Below, piece after piece: positions 51,696 through 61,626 of a DNA stretch of 64,000 nucleotides. How positions within the stretch are numbered: position 1 is the first letter of the stretch; every line of letters begins with the position of its first letter. Location: assembly GCF_000931445.1 (NCBI RefSeq), contig NZ_CP010849.1, forward strand, positions 3,410,001-3,474,000. Direction: 5' to 3'. Both the position numbers and the translations under genes were made by a program. The notes beneath the pieces were generated by a model, which was not told the origin of the DNA, searched no databases, and saw only the letters and a program-made list of their open reading frames with translations. This DNA comes from Streptomyces cyaneogriseus subsp. noncyanogenus (GTDB lineage Bacteria > Actinomycetota > Actinomycetes > Streptomycetales > Streptomycetaceae).

Positions 51696-52166
51696 GGGAC
51701 GTGCACCTCCGGCTGCGTGCCTCGTACTGCCACTTTGCGTATCTGCTGTTGAGCAGACTGCCACCAAGGGGCGTGCTACCGCTGGGAAACCGCCGATATG
51801 CGCCGCGTACACGCCAGTTCGCACGGGCGTACGGGAAATCGTCGGCGCCCCTTCGCGCGCCCCCGTGCGCCGTCCGACGGGCGGCGGGCGGCGGACGGCG
51901 GACAGCGTGGCGCCGGGCACAAAGCCGCGCGGGGCGGCGGGACCGTGTCGTCGTCCGGACGTACGGTCTCACCGCCCCGCGCGGACCGGCGGCGGCTCCC
52001 GTACCGGTCTGTGGGGACGAGTGGTGCGGCTGTGGTGCGGCTTGTCGTGCGCCGGTGTGGAGCGTGCCGTGGTGCATGGGGTGGTGCGTCGGGTGGTGCG
52101 TGGGGTGGTGCGGTGGTGGCCCCCGAGGGGTGGCGCCGGGCACGTGGCCGTGCCGCGGCGCGGGAC
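51696..52166. other. Promoter region with GT-rich simple sequence
   Basis: About 470 bp. Contains the promoter of the DUF5753 gene (GGAGGT SD side) and, at 52,020-52,130, a GTGGTGCG-type simple repeat of the plus strand. No gene supported. Confidence 0.45.
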
Positions 52167-52919
52167 TCAGTGGGCCGGAACGCGCGCCATGGAGCCGCGG
52201 CGCGGTTGCGCCGGGACGCCGCGGGCGTTCTCCGCCACGGGCCTGTCGCCGGGGGCCTGACGGCCGACCGGGGCGGCGCCGCGGCGCGGCTGGGCCGCCA
52301 CGCCGTTCTGGACGTCCATCACGGCGTGCGCCACGAGGCCGCCCATGGGGTCGTGCCGGATCAGGTCCCGCAGCCGGGAACGGGACGAGCGGCCCTCGTT
52401 GCCCGGGTACAGGTGCTTGCCGAGACCGACCGCGTGGGCCAGCGCGGCGAGCGCCGCGGTCCGCGGGTCCGGCGGTACGCCGGTGCGGATCGCCGAATCC
52501 AGCCGGGCCCTGATCTCCCGGCTGATCGCCGTGTCCGTCGCCTGGTAGCGCGTCGTCGGCAGCACCCCGCACATCTGGCCCTCGACGGCATGCACCATGC
52601 CGCACCGCTCCAGATGTGAGAGGTAGGTCTGGCGGAGCCCGAGACGGGGCCCGCCGATCCAGTGGACCGCCCGTACCGGAGCGCCGCGCCTTCGCAGCAG
52701 CTCCAACGCGCAGTCCAGGGTCGGATCTCCAGTCGGCCGTGGCACCACCACGGCGATACGATCCCCGTCTGGGGCTATCCGTCCGGCCAGCGCCAGCTCC
52801 ACGAGCTGTGCTCCGGCCAGGCCGAGGTCGAGCGACTGCGGCTGCGCAGTGGTACCCGTGGCCGGGTCCAGTGCCAGCAGCAGAAGCTCCTCCGGAAGTG
52901 TTCTGCGGCTCCTGCCCAT
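52167..52919 (-). CDS. GOLPH3/GPP34-like protein
   Basis: 250 aa. LPEELLLLALDPATGTTAQP and VELALAGRIAPDGDRIAVVV match the GPP34 (GOLPH3/Vps74) domain, whose eukaryotic members bind phosphatidylinositol 4-phosphate. Widespread in actinobacteria, where function is unknown. Cytoplasmic or membrane-peripheral. The C-terminal tail is Pro/Arg-rich. Confidence 0.88.
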   Translation of the reverse strand: MGRSRRTLPEELLLLALDPATGTTAQPQSLDLGLAGAQLVELALAGRIAPDGDRIAVVVPRPTGDPTLDCALELLRRRGAPVRAVHWIGGPRLGLRQTYLSHLERCGMVHAVEGQMCGVLPTTRYQATDTAISREIRARLDSAIRTGVPPDPRTAALAALAHAVGLGKHLYPGNEGRSSRSRLRDLIRHDPMGGLVAHAVMDVQNGVAAQPRRGAAPVGRQAPGDRPVAENARGVPAQPRRGSMARVPAH

Positions 52920-53141
52920 CCATGCCTCCCCGCGTGGATGAATGACAGGGTGACCCCTCTCACATTGGTCTGTCGAGGGTGCGTGACCGGTTCGTAAGGG
53001 AACCGGCAGGTATGTCGTTCTCGTCTACCGCTGGGGTGTGCCCCGTACACAGGACACTGGTACATGGTTCGGACGGCGCCCTGAGGCGGCGTCCCGGGCG
53101 GCGGTTCACGGTTCGGTACGCGCACGCGTTACGAGCGGCGC

Positions 53142-55688
53142 ATGGAGGAGGCATCGGTGGCGGGCGAGTCCCCCGACAAGTCGAAGCAGCGCGAGTCGTC
53201 GGCACGACCGACGTCGGGGAGCGCGGGTCCGGTTCCCGAGGCCCGCTCCGGATCGGGTGACACGCGGAAGGCGCGGGACCCGCGGGAGGCGGCCGCACGG
53301 GACACCGCGTCGTCGGAGTCGTCGGCGTCGTCGGGCGCCTCGGCGGCCTCGGCCTCCGGCGGGGCCGCCGACACGGCGACCAAGGTGCTGCCGGTCGCGG
53401 AGCCCGAGACGGAGGGCACGGCGGCCGGGGGCGGGACGGCGGACGCCGGGGGCTCCGCCGCCTCCGCGGACCGCGACGAGCCCGGCACGCCGGGCGACGG
53501 CCGGCTGCGGAACGCCGTGGCGGCCTGGGTCGCGTCGGCGGACAAGCCCGCCTCGTCCGGCTCGTCCGGCTCGTCCGAATCCGAGGACGCCGGGAAGGAC
53601 GCCGGGAAGGACGCCGCGAAGGCCGAGGACGCCGGGAAGGCCGGTACGGGCGAGGAGACGGCCGGGGAGACCCCTGAGACGCCCGGGAAGGCCGGGGAGG
53701 CCGGGAAGGCCGGGGAGGCCGGGAAGGCCGCCCAGGACGCCGGTACGGGCGCCGACGCGGCCCGGAAGGCCGGTGACGCGGACACCGGCAAGGACACCGG
53801 TGCGCCGGAGGACGAGGCCGACCGGGCCGACGTGAGCACCACCCCGGCCACGGGCAAGGCCGCCGACGCCACCGACGCCGACGCCGACACGGACACCGAG
53901 GCCGACACGGACGCCGACGACGGCACCGACGCCGACAGCGACAGCGACAGCGGCGAAGACTCGGACGCGGCCGCCAAGGAGTCCGACGAGCGGCCCGTCG
54001 ATCAGCCCACGGCCGTCTTCAAGGCCGTACGGCCCCCCGCGCCCGCCGTCGACCAGCCCACCACCATGCTGAAGCTGGGCGGCGCGGCCACCGGCCCCAA
54101 GTGGGCCGACAAGACCGACAAGGCCAAGGACCCCGACAAGACGGACAAGGCCGACAAGGCCGCACCGTCGAAGAAGGGCGGCGCCAAGGCCGGTCCCGAG
54201 TCCGACGCCGAGCGGACGAGCAAGTTCGTCGCGCTCAAGCCGCTGGACGACCCGGCGACCCGCAAGCCGCCGGTGGCCGGTGCGGGGGCCGCCGCGCCCG
54301 CCGCCGAGGCCACCACCGCGCTGCCCAGGGTCCCGGCGGCGGACGCCACCGCCTCCGTCCCGCAGGTCGGTCCGGAGCGGACGACGCAGCAGCCGCTGCC
54401 GCCGAAGCCGCCGCTGGATCTGCTGGCGGAGCTGACGAACACGCCGCCGCCCCCGCCGACCCCGCTGCGGACGCTGGCCCGCCGGGTCAAGATCTGGACG
54501 CCGCTGGTCCTGCTGCTGGTGATCGTCTTTGCGGTCGTACAGTCCATGCGTCCGCTGCCGTCGCCCGAGCTGGACCTCACGGCGAAGGACAGCTACACCT
54601 TCGAGGGCGGCAAGGCCGAGATCCCGTGGCCGTCCGACGGGCAGGCCGCGCTGGACGTGCAGGGCATCGGCACCTTCGGCTCCTCGGGCGAGCAGAAGCC
54701 GGTGCCGATCGCGAGCGTCGCCAAGGTGATGACCGCGTACCTCATCCTGCGCGACCACCCGCTGGGCAGCGGTGAGGAAGGGCCGCAGATCGAGATCGAC
54801 CAGGCGGCCCAGGACCAGGGCATCGAGGAGAGCGACGAGTCGAAGGTCAAGGTCTACAAGGGCGACAAGATCTCCCAGCGCGAGGCGCTGGAGGGCGTCC
54901 TCATCGCGTCCGCCAACAACGTGGCGCGGCTGCTCGCCCGCTGGGATGCGGGGTCGGAGAAGGCGTTCGTGCAGAAGATGAACGACGCCGCCGAGGACCT
55001 CGGCATGACCAACACCACGTACACCGACCCGTCGGGCCTGAACAACACGACGGTCAGCACGGCCGTGGACCAGGTGAAGCTGGCCAAGGAGGCGATGAAG
55101 TCGCCCGCGTTCCGCGAGGTCGCGGCGATGATGTCGTACGTCGACTACAAGGGCGTCACGCACCCGAACTGGAACCAGCTCGTCGGCTTCAACGGTGTGG
55201 TCGGCATCAAGACCGGCACCACCAGCTCGGCTCTCGGCAATCTGGTCTTCGCGGCGAAGAAGGAGGTCGGGGGCGAGACGCGGACGATCGTCGGCGCCGT
55301 GGTGCGCCAGCCCCCGGGCGGCGCGGACAACTCGATCCTCGCGGGTGCCCTCTCGGCGGGTGACAAGCTGATCCGGGCCGCGCAGGGCGCGCTGGAGTCG
55401 CGGACCATCCTGAAGAAGGGCGAGGTCGTCGGGTACGTCGACGACGGGCTCGGCGGCCGGACCCCGGTCGTCGCCACCCAGGACGTGAAGGCGGTCGGCT
55501 GGGCGGGGCTGACGGTGAAGCTGACGTTCGCCGCGGACGACATCCCGCACACCGCGGAGGCCGGTACCAAGGTGGGCACGCTCACCGTGGGCGACGGCGG
55601 TGTCAGCGGCGCCGTGAAGGTCCCGGTCGCGCTCCAGGAGGATCTGGTCGAGCCGGGCTTCACGGACAAGCTGACCCGCATCGGCTGA
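53142..55688 (+). CDS. D-alanyl-D-alanine carboxypeptidase with long acidic N-terminus
   Basis: 848 aa. Residues 1-450 are low-complexity, acidic and Ala-rich (AGKAGEAGKAGEAGKA, then many Asp/Thr pairs) and would be cytoplasmic; one membrane segment at about 447-472 (IWTPLVLLLVIVFAVV); then the S11 penicillin-binding domain: Ser525 and Lys528 in IASVAKVMTA, SAN in LIASANNVARL, and KTGTT. It trims pentapeptides in the wall. The cytoplasmic extension is unusual for DacA-type enzymes, which are normally exported by a signal peptide. Confidence 0.88.
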   Translation: MEEASVAGESPDKSKQRESSARPTSGSAGPVPEARSGSGDTRKARDPREAAARDTASSESSASSGASAASASGGAADTATKVLPVAEPETEGTAAGGGTADAGGSAASADRDEPGTPGDGRLRNAVAAWVASADKPASSGSSGSSESEDAGKDAGKDAAKAEDAGKAGTGEETAGETPETPGKAGEAGKAGEAGKAAQDAGTGADAARKAGDADTGKDTGAPEDEADRADVSTTPATGKAADATDADADTDTEADTDADDGTDADSDSDSGEDSDAAAKESDERPVDQPTAVFKAVRPPAPAVDQPTTMLKLGGAATGPKWADKTDKAKDPDKTDKADKAAPSKKGGAKAGPESDAERTSKFVALKPLDDPATRKPPVAGAGAAAPAAEATTALPRVPAADATASVPQVGPERTTQQPLPPKPPLDLLAELTNTPPPPPTPLRTLARRVKIWTPLVLLLVIVFAVVQSMRPLPSPELDLTAKDSYTFEGGKAEIPWPSDGQAALDVQGIGTFGSSGEQKPVPIASVAKVMTAYLILRDHPLGSGEEGPQIEIDQAAQDQGIEESDESKVKVYKGDKISQREALEGVLIASANNVARLLARWDAGSEKAFVQKMNDAAEDLGMTNTTYTDPSGLNNTTVSTAVDQVKLAKEAMKSPAFREVAAMMSYVDYKGVTHPNWNQLVGFNGVVGIKTGTTSSALGNLVFAAKKEVGGETRTIVGAVVRQPPGGADNSILAGALSAGDKLIRAAQGALESRTILKKGEVVGYVDDGLGGRTPVVATQDVKAVGWAGLTVKLTFAADDIPHTAEAGTKVGTLTVGDGGVSGAVKVPVALQEDLVEPGFTDKLTRIG

Positions 55689-55874
55689 CCCCGCTCCCGC
55701 ACCCCGTCGTCGGCGCCCACCCCGGGCGACCGCCGGCGGGGTGCGTGCTAGCGTCACGAAACGGGGCAAGGTCGCCGGTCGCGGAAAACGCGGTCGTGAT
55801 CTCCATGGGACACGGACACCATGGGAAGGGAACGCGGCCGGGAACAGCACACGGGACACGGGGAGTGCCTTCAG

Positions 55875-57758
55875 GTGGCCACTGCGGAGCCGACACGCGC
55901 CGACGACACCGATCCGGGACCGGGAGCGGACCCCCGAATACCGGCGGGCCCCCCGGGGCCGGACGCCGGGCACCCCGGCCGCGGCGGCGCCCCGCGCCCC
56001 TCCGGCCACCGTCCGCCGCCCCCGTCCCGGCCGCGGGCCGCCGCCCGGGCCCTGCGGGAGCGGGTCACCGGCCATCCGGTGCTGTCCGTGACCGTACTGG
56101 CCGGTGTCCTCCACATAGCCTGGTTCTTCACCTTCGCGAACAGCGGGGGCGACCTGGCGGCGCAGGACGCGTGGGCGGAGTTCGTCGGGCGGCATCCCGA
56201 CTCGGCGTACAACCTCGCCTGGTACGGCGGCATGCATCCGGTGTCGTACAGCGTGGTGTCGCCGTATCTCATGTCGGTGCTGGGCGTCCGCACCACGATG
56301 ATGATCGCCGGGACGCTCTCGGCCGGTCTGCTCACGCTGATCCTGGCCCGCAGCCGGGCGGTGACCCGGCCCCTGGCGCCCGCGCTGGCGGGTCTCTTCG
56401 GACTGCTGGGCAACGCGGTCTCGGGGCGGGTGACGTTCGGGCTGGGCACGATGTTCGCGCTCGGCGCGGTCGCCGTGGTCTTCTGCTGGCCGTACCGCTG
56501 GCGCTACAAGCGGTGGGCGAAGGCGCTGTGCGCGGCGCCGCTGGCGGCCCTCGCCACCATGGCCTCGCCGGTCGCCGGCCTGTTCGTGGGCCTGATCGCG
56601 GCGGCGCTGTTCCTCCAGAAGCGGCGGCCGGGCGCCTGGGCGCTGGGGCTGGCGCCGAGCGCGGTGGTGGCGCTGTCGTCGTGGCTGTTCCCGTTCTCCG
56701 GCACCCAGCCGATGTCGTTCGGCTCGGCCTTCCTGCCGCTGGCGTACGCGGTCTTCGTGTGCGTGATCGTGCCGCGCGAGTGGGTGACCGTGCGGATCAC
56801 GGCCGGGGTGTACGCCCTGGCGGTGCTGCTGGTGTGGGTGATCAGCTCGCAGATCGGCTCCAACATCACCCGGCTGGCGATGCTCTTCGCGGGCGCGGTG
56901 CTGGTGGCCGCGCTGCCGTTCACGGTGGCGCGCACGCGCAAGTGGTACGCCCTCGTGATCGCCCTCGCCGGGTTCGTGGCGTGGATCGGTTTCAAGTCGG
57001 TCGACGACGTCATCCACACCACCCCGGCCGCGTCCTGGGCGCGCGAGCTGGCGCCGCTGGTCAACGAGCTCCAGGAGGTCGGCGCCGAGAAGGGCCGGGT
57101 GGAGGTCGTGCCCGCCCGCTCGCACCGGGAGGCGTCGGCGCTCGCGCCGTACGTGAACCTGGCCCGCGGCTGGAACCGCCAGGCCGACATGGAGCGCAAC
57201 CCGCTCTTCTACGACGACACGCTCAACTCGGCCAACTACCACGAGTGGCTCAAGCGGTGGGCCGTCCACTTCGTCGTCCTGCCGAAGGACGAGCCGGACG
57301 GCGACGGCGGCGAGCGGGAGCGGCAACTGGTGCAGCGGGGGCTGCCGTACCTGGAGCAGATCTGGGGCGACGCCAACTGGCAGCTCTTCCGGGTGACGGA
57401 CCCGGCGCCGCTGGCCGAGCCGCACGCGGTCGTGGAGCGGGCCGAGCAGGGCGAGTGGACGATCCGGGTCCAGCGGGCGGGCCGGGTCCTGGTCCGCATC
57501 CCGTACTCGCCGTGGCTGAGCATCGTCGACGCCGACGGCAAGAGCCTCGGGGCGCCGCAGGAGACGGAGGCGTCCCGGAACCGCCCCGAGGGCACGCCGA
57601 AGACGTACGAGAACGTCCACGGCTGCCTGATGGAGACCGAGGAGGACGCCGAGGGCGACCGGTGGACGGTGCTGCTCGCGCCCGAGCCGGGCACGTACCG
57701 GCTGGCGGCGCCCTATCAGCTCCCGCGCGGGACGCCGTGCCCCGAGGAGCTGCGCTGA
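55875..57758 (+). CDS. Polytopic membrane protein with C-terminal extracytoplasmic domain
   Basis: 627 aa from GTG 55875 (an upstream ATG at 55821 has no better support). Disordered Pro-rich N-terminus, about ten membrane segments (e.g. VLSVTVLAGVLHIAWFFTFA, AFLPLAYAVFVCVIVPREWV), then a soluble domain from about residue 400 (EVVPARSHREASALAPYVNL, ANWQLFRVTDPAPLA). The WYGGMHPVSYSVVSPYLMSV loop resembles GT-C-type glycosyltransferases, so it may be a polyprenol-linked sugar transferase; not proven. Confidence 0.65.
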   Translation: MATAEPTRADDTDPGPGADPRIPAGPPGPDAGHPGRGGAPRPSGHRPPPPSRPRAAARALRERVTGHPVLSVTVLAGVLHIAWFFTFANSGGDLAAQDAWAEFVGRHPDSAYNLAWYGGMHPVSYSVVSPYLMSVLGVRTTMMIAGTLSAGLLTLILARSRAVTRPLAPALAGLFGLLGNAVSGRVTFGLGTMFALGAVAVVFCWPYRWRYKRWAKALCAAPLAALATMASPVAGLFVGLIAAALFLQKRRPGAWALGLAPSAVVALSSWLFPFSGTQPMSFGSAFLPLAYAVFVCVIVPREWVTVRITAGVYALAVLLVWVISSQIGSNITRLAMLFAGAVLVAALPFTVARTRKWYALVIALAGFVAWIGFKSVDDVIHTTPAASWARELAPLVNELQEVGAEKGRVEVVPARSHREASALAPYVNLARGWNRQADMERNPLFYDDTLNSANYHEWLKRWAVHFVVLPKDEPDGDGGERERQLVQRGLPYLEQIWGDANWQLFRVTDPAPLAEPHAVVERAEQGEWTIRVQRAGRVLVRIPYSPWLSIVDADGKSLGAPQETEASRNRPEGTPKTYENVHGCLMETEEDAEGDRWTVLLAPEPGTYRLAAPYQLPRGTPCPEELR

Positions 57759-57973
57759 CCCCGCGGCCGGCAGGAATTCCGTTCATGTGAGTGAACGGCG
57801 GTCATCGCACCGAACATTTTTACTTCCTCTTGGCCTTCCCCTTCCTTGTCGTGTCCGCGTACACCCACCCAGGATGAGCGGGCACTTCGCGGCCTGCCTC
57901 GCCCCTACCCCGCTCAGGCGAAGTGCCAATCCGCTGAGCGGAGTTCACAAGGCGGACCCTGGAAGGGGGGCAC
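57759..57973. other. Promoter region of the symporter
   Basis: 215 bp; a TTTTTACTTCCTCTTGGCCT stretch (AT-rich) lies near 57,818. No gene or hairpin of note. Confidence 0.4.
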
Positions 57974-59551
57974 ATGAACAGTCTCGACTGGGCCGTGCTC
58001 ATCGGCTACTTCGCCGTGATGGTCCTCATCGGCGCCTGGTCCCACAAGCGTGTGGACAACGTCAGCGACTTCTTCACGGCCGGCGGGAAGATGCCCTGGT
58101 GGCTCTCGGGCATCTCGCACCACATGTCGGGGTACAGCGCGGTGATGTTCACCGGGTACGCGGGCATCGCCTACACCTACGGCGTCACGTCCTTCGTCAC
58201 CTGGTCCCTCCCCATCGCCATCGGCATCGCCATCGGCTCCAAGCTGTTCGCGCCGCGCATCAACCGGCTGCGCTCCCGCCTCCATGTGGCCTCCCCGCTG
58301 GAGTACCTGAAGAACCGCTACAACCTGCCCACCCAGCAGGCGCTGGCCTGGTCCGGCATGCTGCTGAAGATCGTGGACGTGGGCGCCAAGTGGGCCGCGA
58401 TCGCCACGCTGCTGTCGGTGTTCACCGGCATCTCGCTCAACCAGGGCATCCTCATCACCGGCGTGGTCACGGGCATCTACTGCACGATCGGCGGCCTGTG
58501 GGCGGACGCGCTGACCGAGCTGGGCCAGTTCGTCATCCAGCTCCTGGCCGGCGTCGCCATGTTCGTGGCGGTCCTGGCGGAGCTGGGCGACCACGGCGGC
58601 TTCTTCGGCGTGTGGGACGAGCCCGCCCTGGACGGCCACGAGAAGCCGCTGGCGGGCCCGTACGGCATGGTGTTCCTGCTCGCCTACCTCTTCATCAAGC
58701 TCTTCGAGTACAACGGCGGCATGCTCAACCAGGCGCAGCGCTACATGGCGACGCCGAACGCGCACGAGGCCGAGCGGTCGGCGCGGCTGTCGGCGGTGCT
58801 GTGGCTGGTGTGGCCGCTGGTGCTGTTCTTCCCGATGTGGATGTCGCCGCTGCTGGTGGAGTCGAAGACGGCGGACGGTTCCGACTCCTACGCCCTGATG
58901 ACCGAACAGCTCCTCCCGCACGGTCTGCTCGGCCTGGTCATCGTCGGCTTCTTCTCCCACACGATGGCCATGTGCTCCTCCGACGCCAACGCGATCGCGG
59001 CGGTGTTCACCCGGGACGTGGCCCCGGTGCTGTCGGCGAAGGCGCGGGGGTGGAGCGAGCGCAGCGGGCTGATCGCGGCGCGGCTGACGACGGTGATCTT
59101 CCTCGCCCTGTCGATGGCGGTGGCGACCCAGGTCCACTCGCCCGCCTTCAAGGACATCATCACCGTCGTGATCAAGTGGGTGGCCGGTCTGATGGGCCCG
59201 ATCGCGATCCCGATGATGCTCGGCCTGCTCCGCCCGTTCCGCCGCTCCGGCCCGACGGCCGCGCTCACGAGCTGGGCCGCCGGTCTGTTCGCCTTCTGGC
59301 TGGTGAACTACCCGATCCACTGGAACGTCGACGGCGGGGTGCCGCTCCAGTACCAGGTCTCGATCCCGCTGGCGGTCTCGCTGGTGCTGTACATCGTGAT
59401 CGGCTTCGCCAAGCCGGAGGACACCCCGGAACGGCTCGCGATCATCGAGCGGGTCAACACGGACGGGGGCGACTCCGCGGGCGCCGCGGCGGTCCCGGCC
59501 CCGGCGGGCGGTGCGGACGACGCGCTGGGCAGCGCGCGGCTGCGGGACTAG
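57974..59551 (+). CDS. Sodium:solute symporter (SSS family)
   Basis: 525 aa with about 13 membrane segments; ribosome site GGGGGG. SSS core: FTAGGKMPWWLSGISHHMSG, TYGVTSFVTWSLPIAIGIAI, KWAAIATLLSVFTGISLNQG, and the glucose/galactose-symporter-like GFFSHTMAMCSSDANAIAAV. Imports a sugar, amino acid or other solute with Na+; substrate not predicted. Confidence 0.9.
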   Translation: MNSLDWAVLIGYFAVMVLIGAWSHKRVDNVSDFFTAGGKMPWWLSGISHHMSGYSAVMFTGYAGIAYTYGVTSFVTWSLPIAIGIAIGSKLFAPRINRLRSRLHVASPLEYLKNRYNLPTQQALAWSGMLLKIVDVGAKWAAIATLLSVFTGISLNQGILITGVVTGIYCTIGGLWADALTELGQFVIQLLAGVAMFVAVLAELGDHGGFFGVWDEPALDGHEKPLAGPYGMVFLLAYLFIKLFEYNGGMLNQAQRYMATPNAHEAERSARLSAVLWLVWPLVLFFPMWMSPLLVESKTADGSDSYALMTEQLLPHGLLGLVIVGFFSHTMAMCSSDANAIAAVFTRDVAPVLSAKARGWSERSGLIAARLTTVIFLALSMAVATQVHSPAFKDIITVVIKWVAGLMGPIAIPMMLGLLRPFRRSGPTAALTSWAAGLFAFWLVNYPIHWNVDGGVPLQYQVSIPLAVSLVLYIVIGFAKPEDTPERLAIIERVNTDGGDSAGAAAVPAPAGGADDALGSARLRD

Positions 59552-59580
59552 CCCGCGCCCGGCGCCGCACGGACGAAGCG

Positions 59581-59623
59581 GCCGGGGGTGGTGAACGGCG
59601 AAGGGCCGTTCACCACCCCCGGC
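59581..59623. terminator. 19-bp perfect bidirectional terminator
   Basis: GCCGGGGGTGGTGAACGGC (59581-59599) and its complement (59605-59623), loop GAAGG, between the convergent symporter and acetyltransferase genes. Confidence 0.85.
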
Positions 59624-59668
59624 CGTGCTCCCGGGCCGCCGCGTGGCCCCGGGCGGGGCCGGCGGGCG

Positions 59669-60319
59669 TCAGGCCCCCGGGGCGCCGGGGGCCGCGGCCT
59701 CCAGGTCGGCGATGGTGCCCGCGATGATGGTCCGTATGTGCTCGGTGATGTGCTCGGCGGGCCAGTCCCACCAGGCCACCGCCAGCAGCCGGGCGATCTC
59801 GTCCTCGCTGTACCGGGTGCGGATGAGGCGGGCCGGGTTGCCGCCGACGATGCCGTAGTCGGGCACGTCGGAGGTGACCACGGACCCGGTGCCGATGATC
59901 GCGCCGTGGCCGATCCGCACACCGGGCATCACCGTCGCACCGTGGCCGAGCCAGACGTCGTTGCCGACGACGGTGTCCCCGCGGTTGGGCAGATTCGTGA
60001 CCAGGTCCATGTGTGCGGCCCACGAGCCGCCCATGGCGGGGAAGGGGAAGGTCGAGGGACCGTCCATCCGGTGGTTGGCACCGTTCATGATGAAGCGCAC
60101 CCCGGTGGCCAGCGCGCAGAACTTGCCGATGACCAGCCGCTCGGGCCCGAAGTGGTACAGCACGTTGCGCGTCTCGAAGGCGGTCGGGTCGTCCGGGTCG
60201 TCGTAGTAGGAGTACTCCCCGACCTCGATCAGCGGGGACTTCACGAGCGGCTTGAGGAGCACCACCCTCGGCTGCTCGGGCATCGGGTGGAGGACCGTCG
60301 GGTCGGCGGGTAAGGGCAT
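59669..60319 (-). CDS. Vat/Cat-like hexapeptide O-acetyltransferase
   Basis: 216 aa from ATG 60319 (GAGGAG). Left-handed beta-helix hexapeptide repeats, with NGANHRMDGPSTFPF (active-site His of CatB/Vat enzymes) and DVWLGHGATVMPGVRIGHGA. Relatives inactivate chloramphenicol or streptogramins or acetylate sugars; with no drug cluster nearby the substrate remains open. Confidence 0.88.
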   Translation of the reverse strand: MPLPADPTVLHPMPEQPRVVLLKPLVKSPLIEVGEYSYYDDPDDPTAFETRNVLYHFGPERLVIGKFCALATGVRFIMNGANHRMDGPSTFPFPAMGGSWAAHMDLVTNLPNRGDTVVGNDVWLGHGATVMPGVRIGHGAIIGTGSVVTSDVPDYGIVGGNPARLIRTRYSEDEIARLLAVAWWDWPAEHITEHIRTIIAGTIADLEAAAPGAPGA

Positions 60320-60430
60320 GGCGTGACTCCTCGGTGGCGGTGGGACCTTGCCCAGCCCATGATCGCGTCGGCACACCGCCCCGGACACCCGTTTTTTCCG
60401 TGGCGTCCCTCCCCACCCGGGCAGCCGGGC

Positions 60431-61564
60431 TCAGGCGCGGGGGTACCGGGCGAGCCACCCCGGGGCCGCCCCCGCCGGGCCGTGCAGGGCCGCGCCCTGG
60501 GTCAGCTCCATGGCGAAGTCGTCGGCCAGTTCCAGCAGGGTGGGGCGGCCCTCCAGCTCGGCCACCCAGGCCGGGGGGAGAGCGGTCTCGCCGTGCAGGG
60601 CGCCGAGCAGCCCGCCCGTCAGGGCGCCCGCCGCGGCGGAGGGCCCGTCGTGGTTGACGACGAGGGAGAGCCCGTGCCGGGCGTCCTCGCCCACGGAGGC
60701 GCAGTAGACGGCGGTGGCCACCAGCTCCTCGGCCGTACCGTCACCGACCAGCCCCGCCACCCGCTCGGGCGTCGGCAGCCCCTGCCGCACCGCCCCCAGC
60801 GCCCGCCGGAGCGCCTCGGAGACCGGCTCGTGCCCCGGCCGGGTGGCGAGCACCGCGAGCGCGTGCCGGACCGCCGGCTCCAGGGCGGCCCCGCGCACCA
60901 GCCCGTGCACGGTCACCGCGTACGCGGCCGCCGCGAGCCGGGCCGCGGGGTGCCCGTGGGTCTGGGCCGCGCACTCCACGGCGAGCTGGGCGACGAGCTG
61001 CGGGTCCCATCCGACCAGCAGCCCGAACGGGGCCGAGCGCCCCGCCGCCTCCGGCCCCCGCTCCTCGGGGTTCTTCGGCGCGTCCGGGGTGCCCATGACC
61101 GTGTCGCCGAGGCCCAGCAGCAGCGCCCGCGTCGGGTCGCGCCGGGTGTACAGCCACTCCTCGCGGGCCAGCCAGCCGTCCTCCGCGCGGCGCTCGTCGG
61201 GCCCCCAGTCCCGCTGGGTGGCGGCCCAGCGCAGATACGCCCGGTGCACATCGGTCGGGGGATGCCAGGCGCCGGTGTCCCGCCGCACCTGGGCGCGGAT
61301 CAGCCCGTCCACGGAGAACAGGGTGAGCTGCGTCAGATGGGTGACGGCTCCGCGCCGCCCGTAGGCGGGGGCCAGGTCCGCCAGCCCCTCCGCGCCGTAC
61401 GTCTCCCTGATCGCGGCGAGGTCCGCCCCGTCGACCGGCGCGCCCAGCGCGTCGCCGACGGCCGCCCCGAGCAGCGTCCCGCGCACCCGGCTGCGGAAGT
61501 CCTGCTGCTCGGCCCGCCCCCAGACGACCCCGGCTGTCGCGTCCACCCAGACCTCCCGGGGCAC
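60431..61564 (-). CDS. ADP-ribosylglycohydrolase-like protein
   Basis: 377 aa from GTG 61564. All-helical DraG/ARH fold: LLGAAVGDALGAPVDG near residue 30 (the GDA.G.P signature) and CASVGEDARHGLSLVVNHDG. The final metal motif is NHDGPSAAAG instead of the usual DxDT, so one metal site is altered and catalysis may be changed. Could remove ADP-ribose from protein or be a non-catalytic homologue. Confidence 0.82.
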   Translation of the reverse strand: MPREVWVDATAGVVWGRAEQQDFRSRVRGTLLGAAVGDALGAPVDGADLAAIRETYGAEGLADLAPAYGRRGAVTHLTQLTLFSVDGLIRAQVRRDTGAWHPPTDVHRAYLRWAATQRDWGPDERRAEDGWLAREEWLYTRRDPTRALLLGLGDTVMGTPDAPKNPEERGPEAAGRSAPFGLLVGWDPQLVAQLAVECAAQTHGHPAARLAAAAYAVTVHGLVRGAALEPAVRHALAVLATRPGHEPVSEALRRALGAVRQGLPTPERVAGLVGDGTAEELVATAVYCASVGEDARHGLSLVVNHDGPSAAAGALTGGLLGALHGETALPPAWVAELEGRPTLLELADDFAMELTQGAALHGPAGAAPGWLARYPRA

Positions 61565-61626
61565 CGTACGTCCCTGTCGACGCGAGCACTGTAATCGAAC
61601 GGGGCGGTGGTTCAGGCCCGGTCCGC

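Noticed and set aside
53106..57620. Minus-strand frame of about 1,500 codons
   Set aside because: Antisense shadow of the carboxypeptidase and membrane protein genes caused by GC3 bias; no domain or ribosome site.
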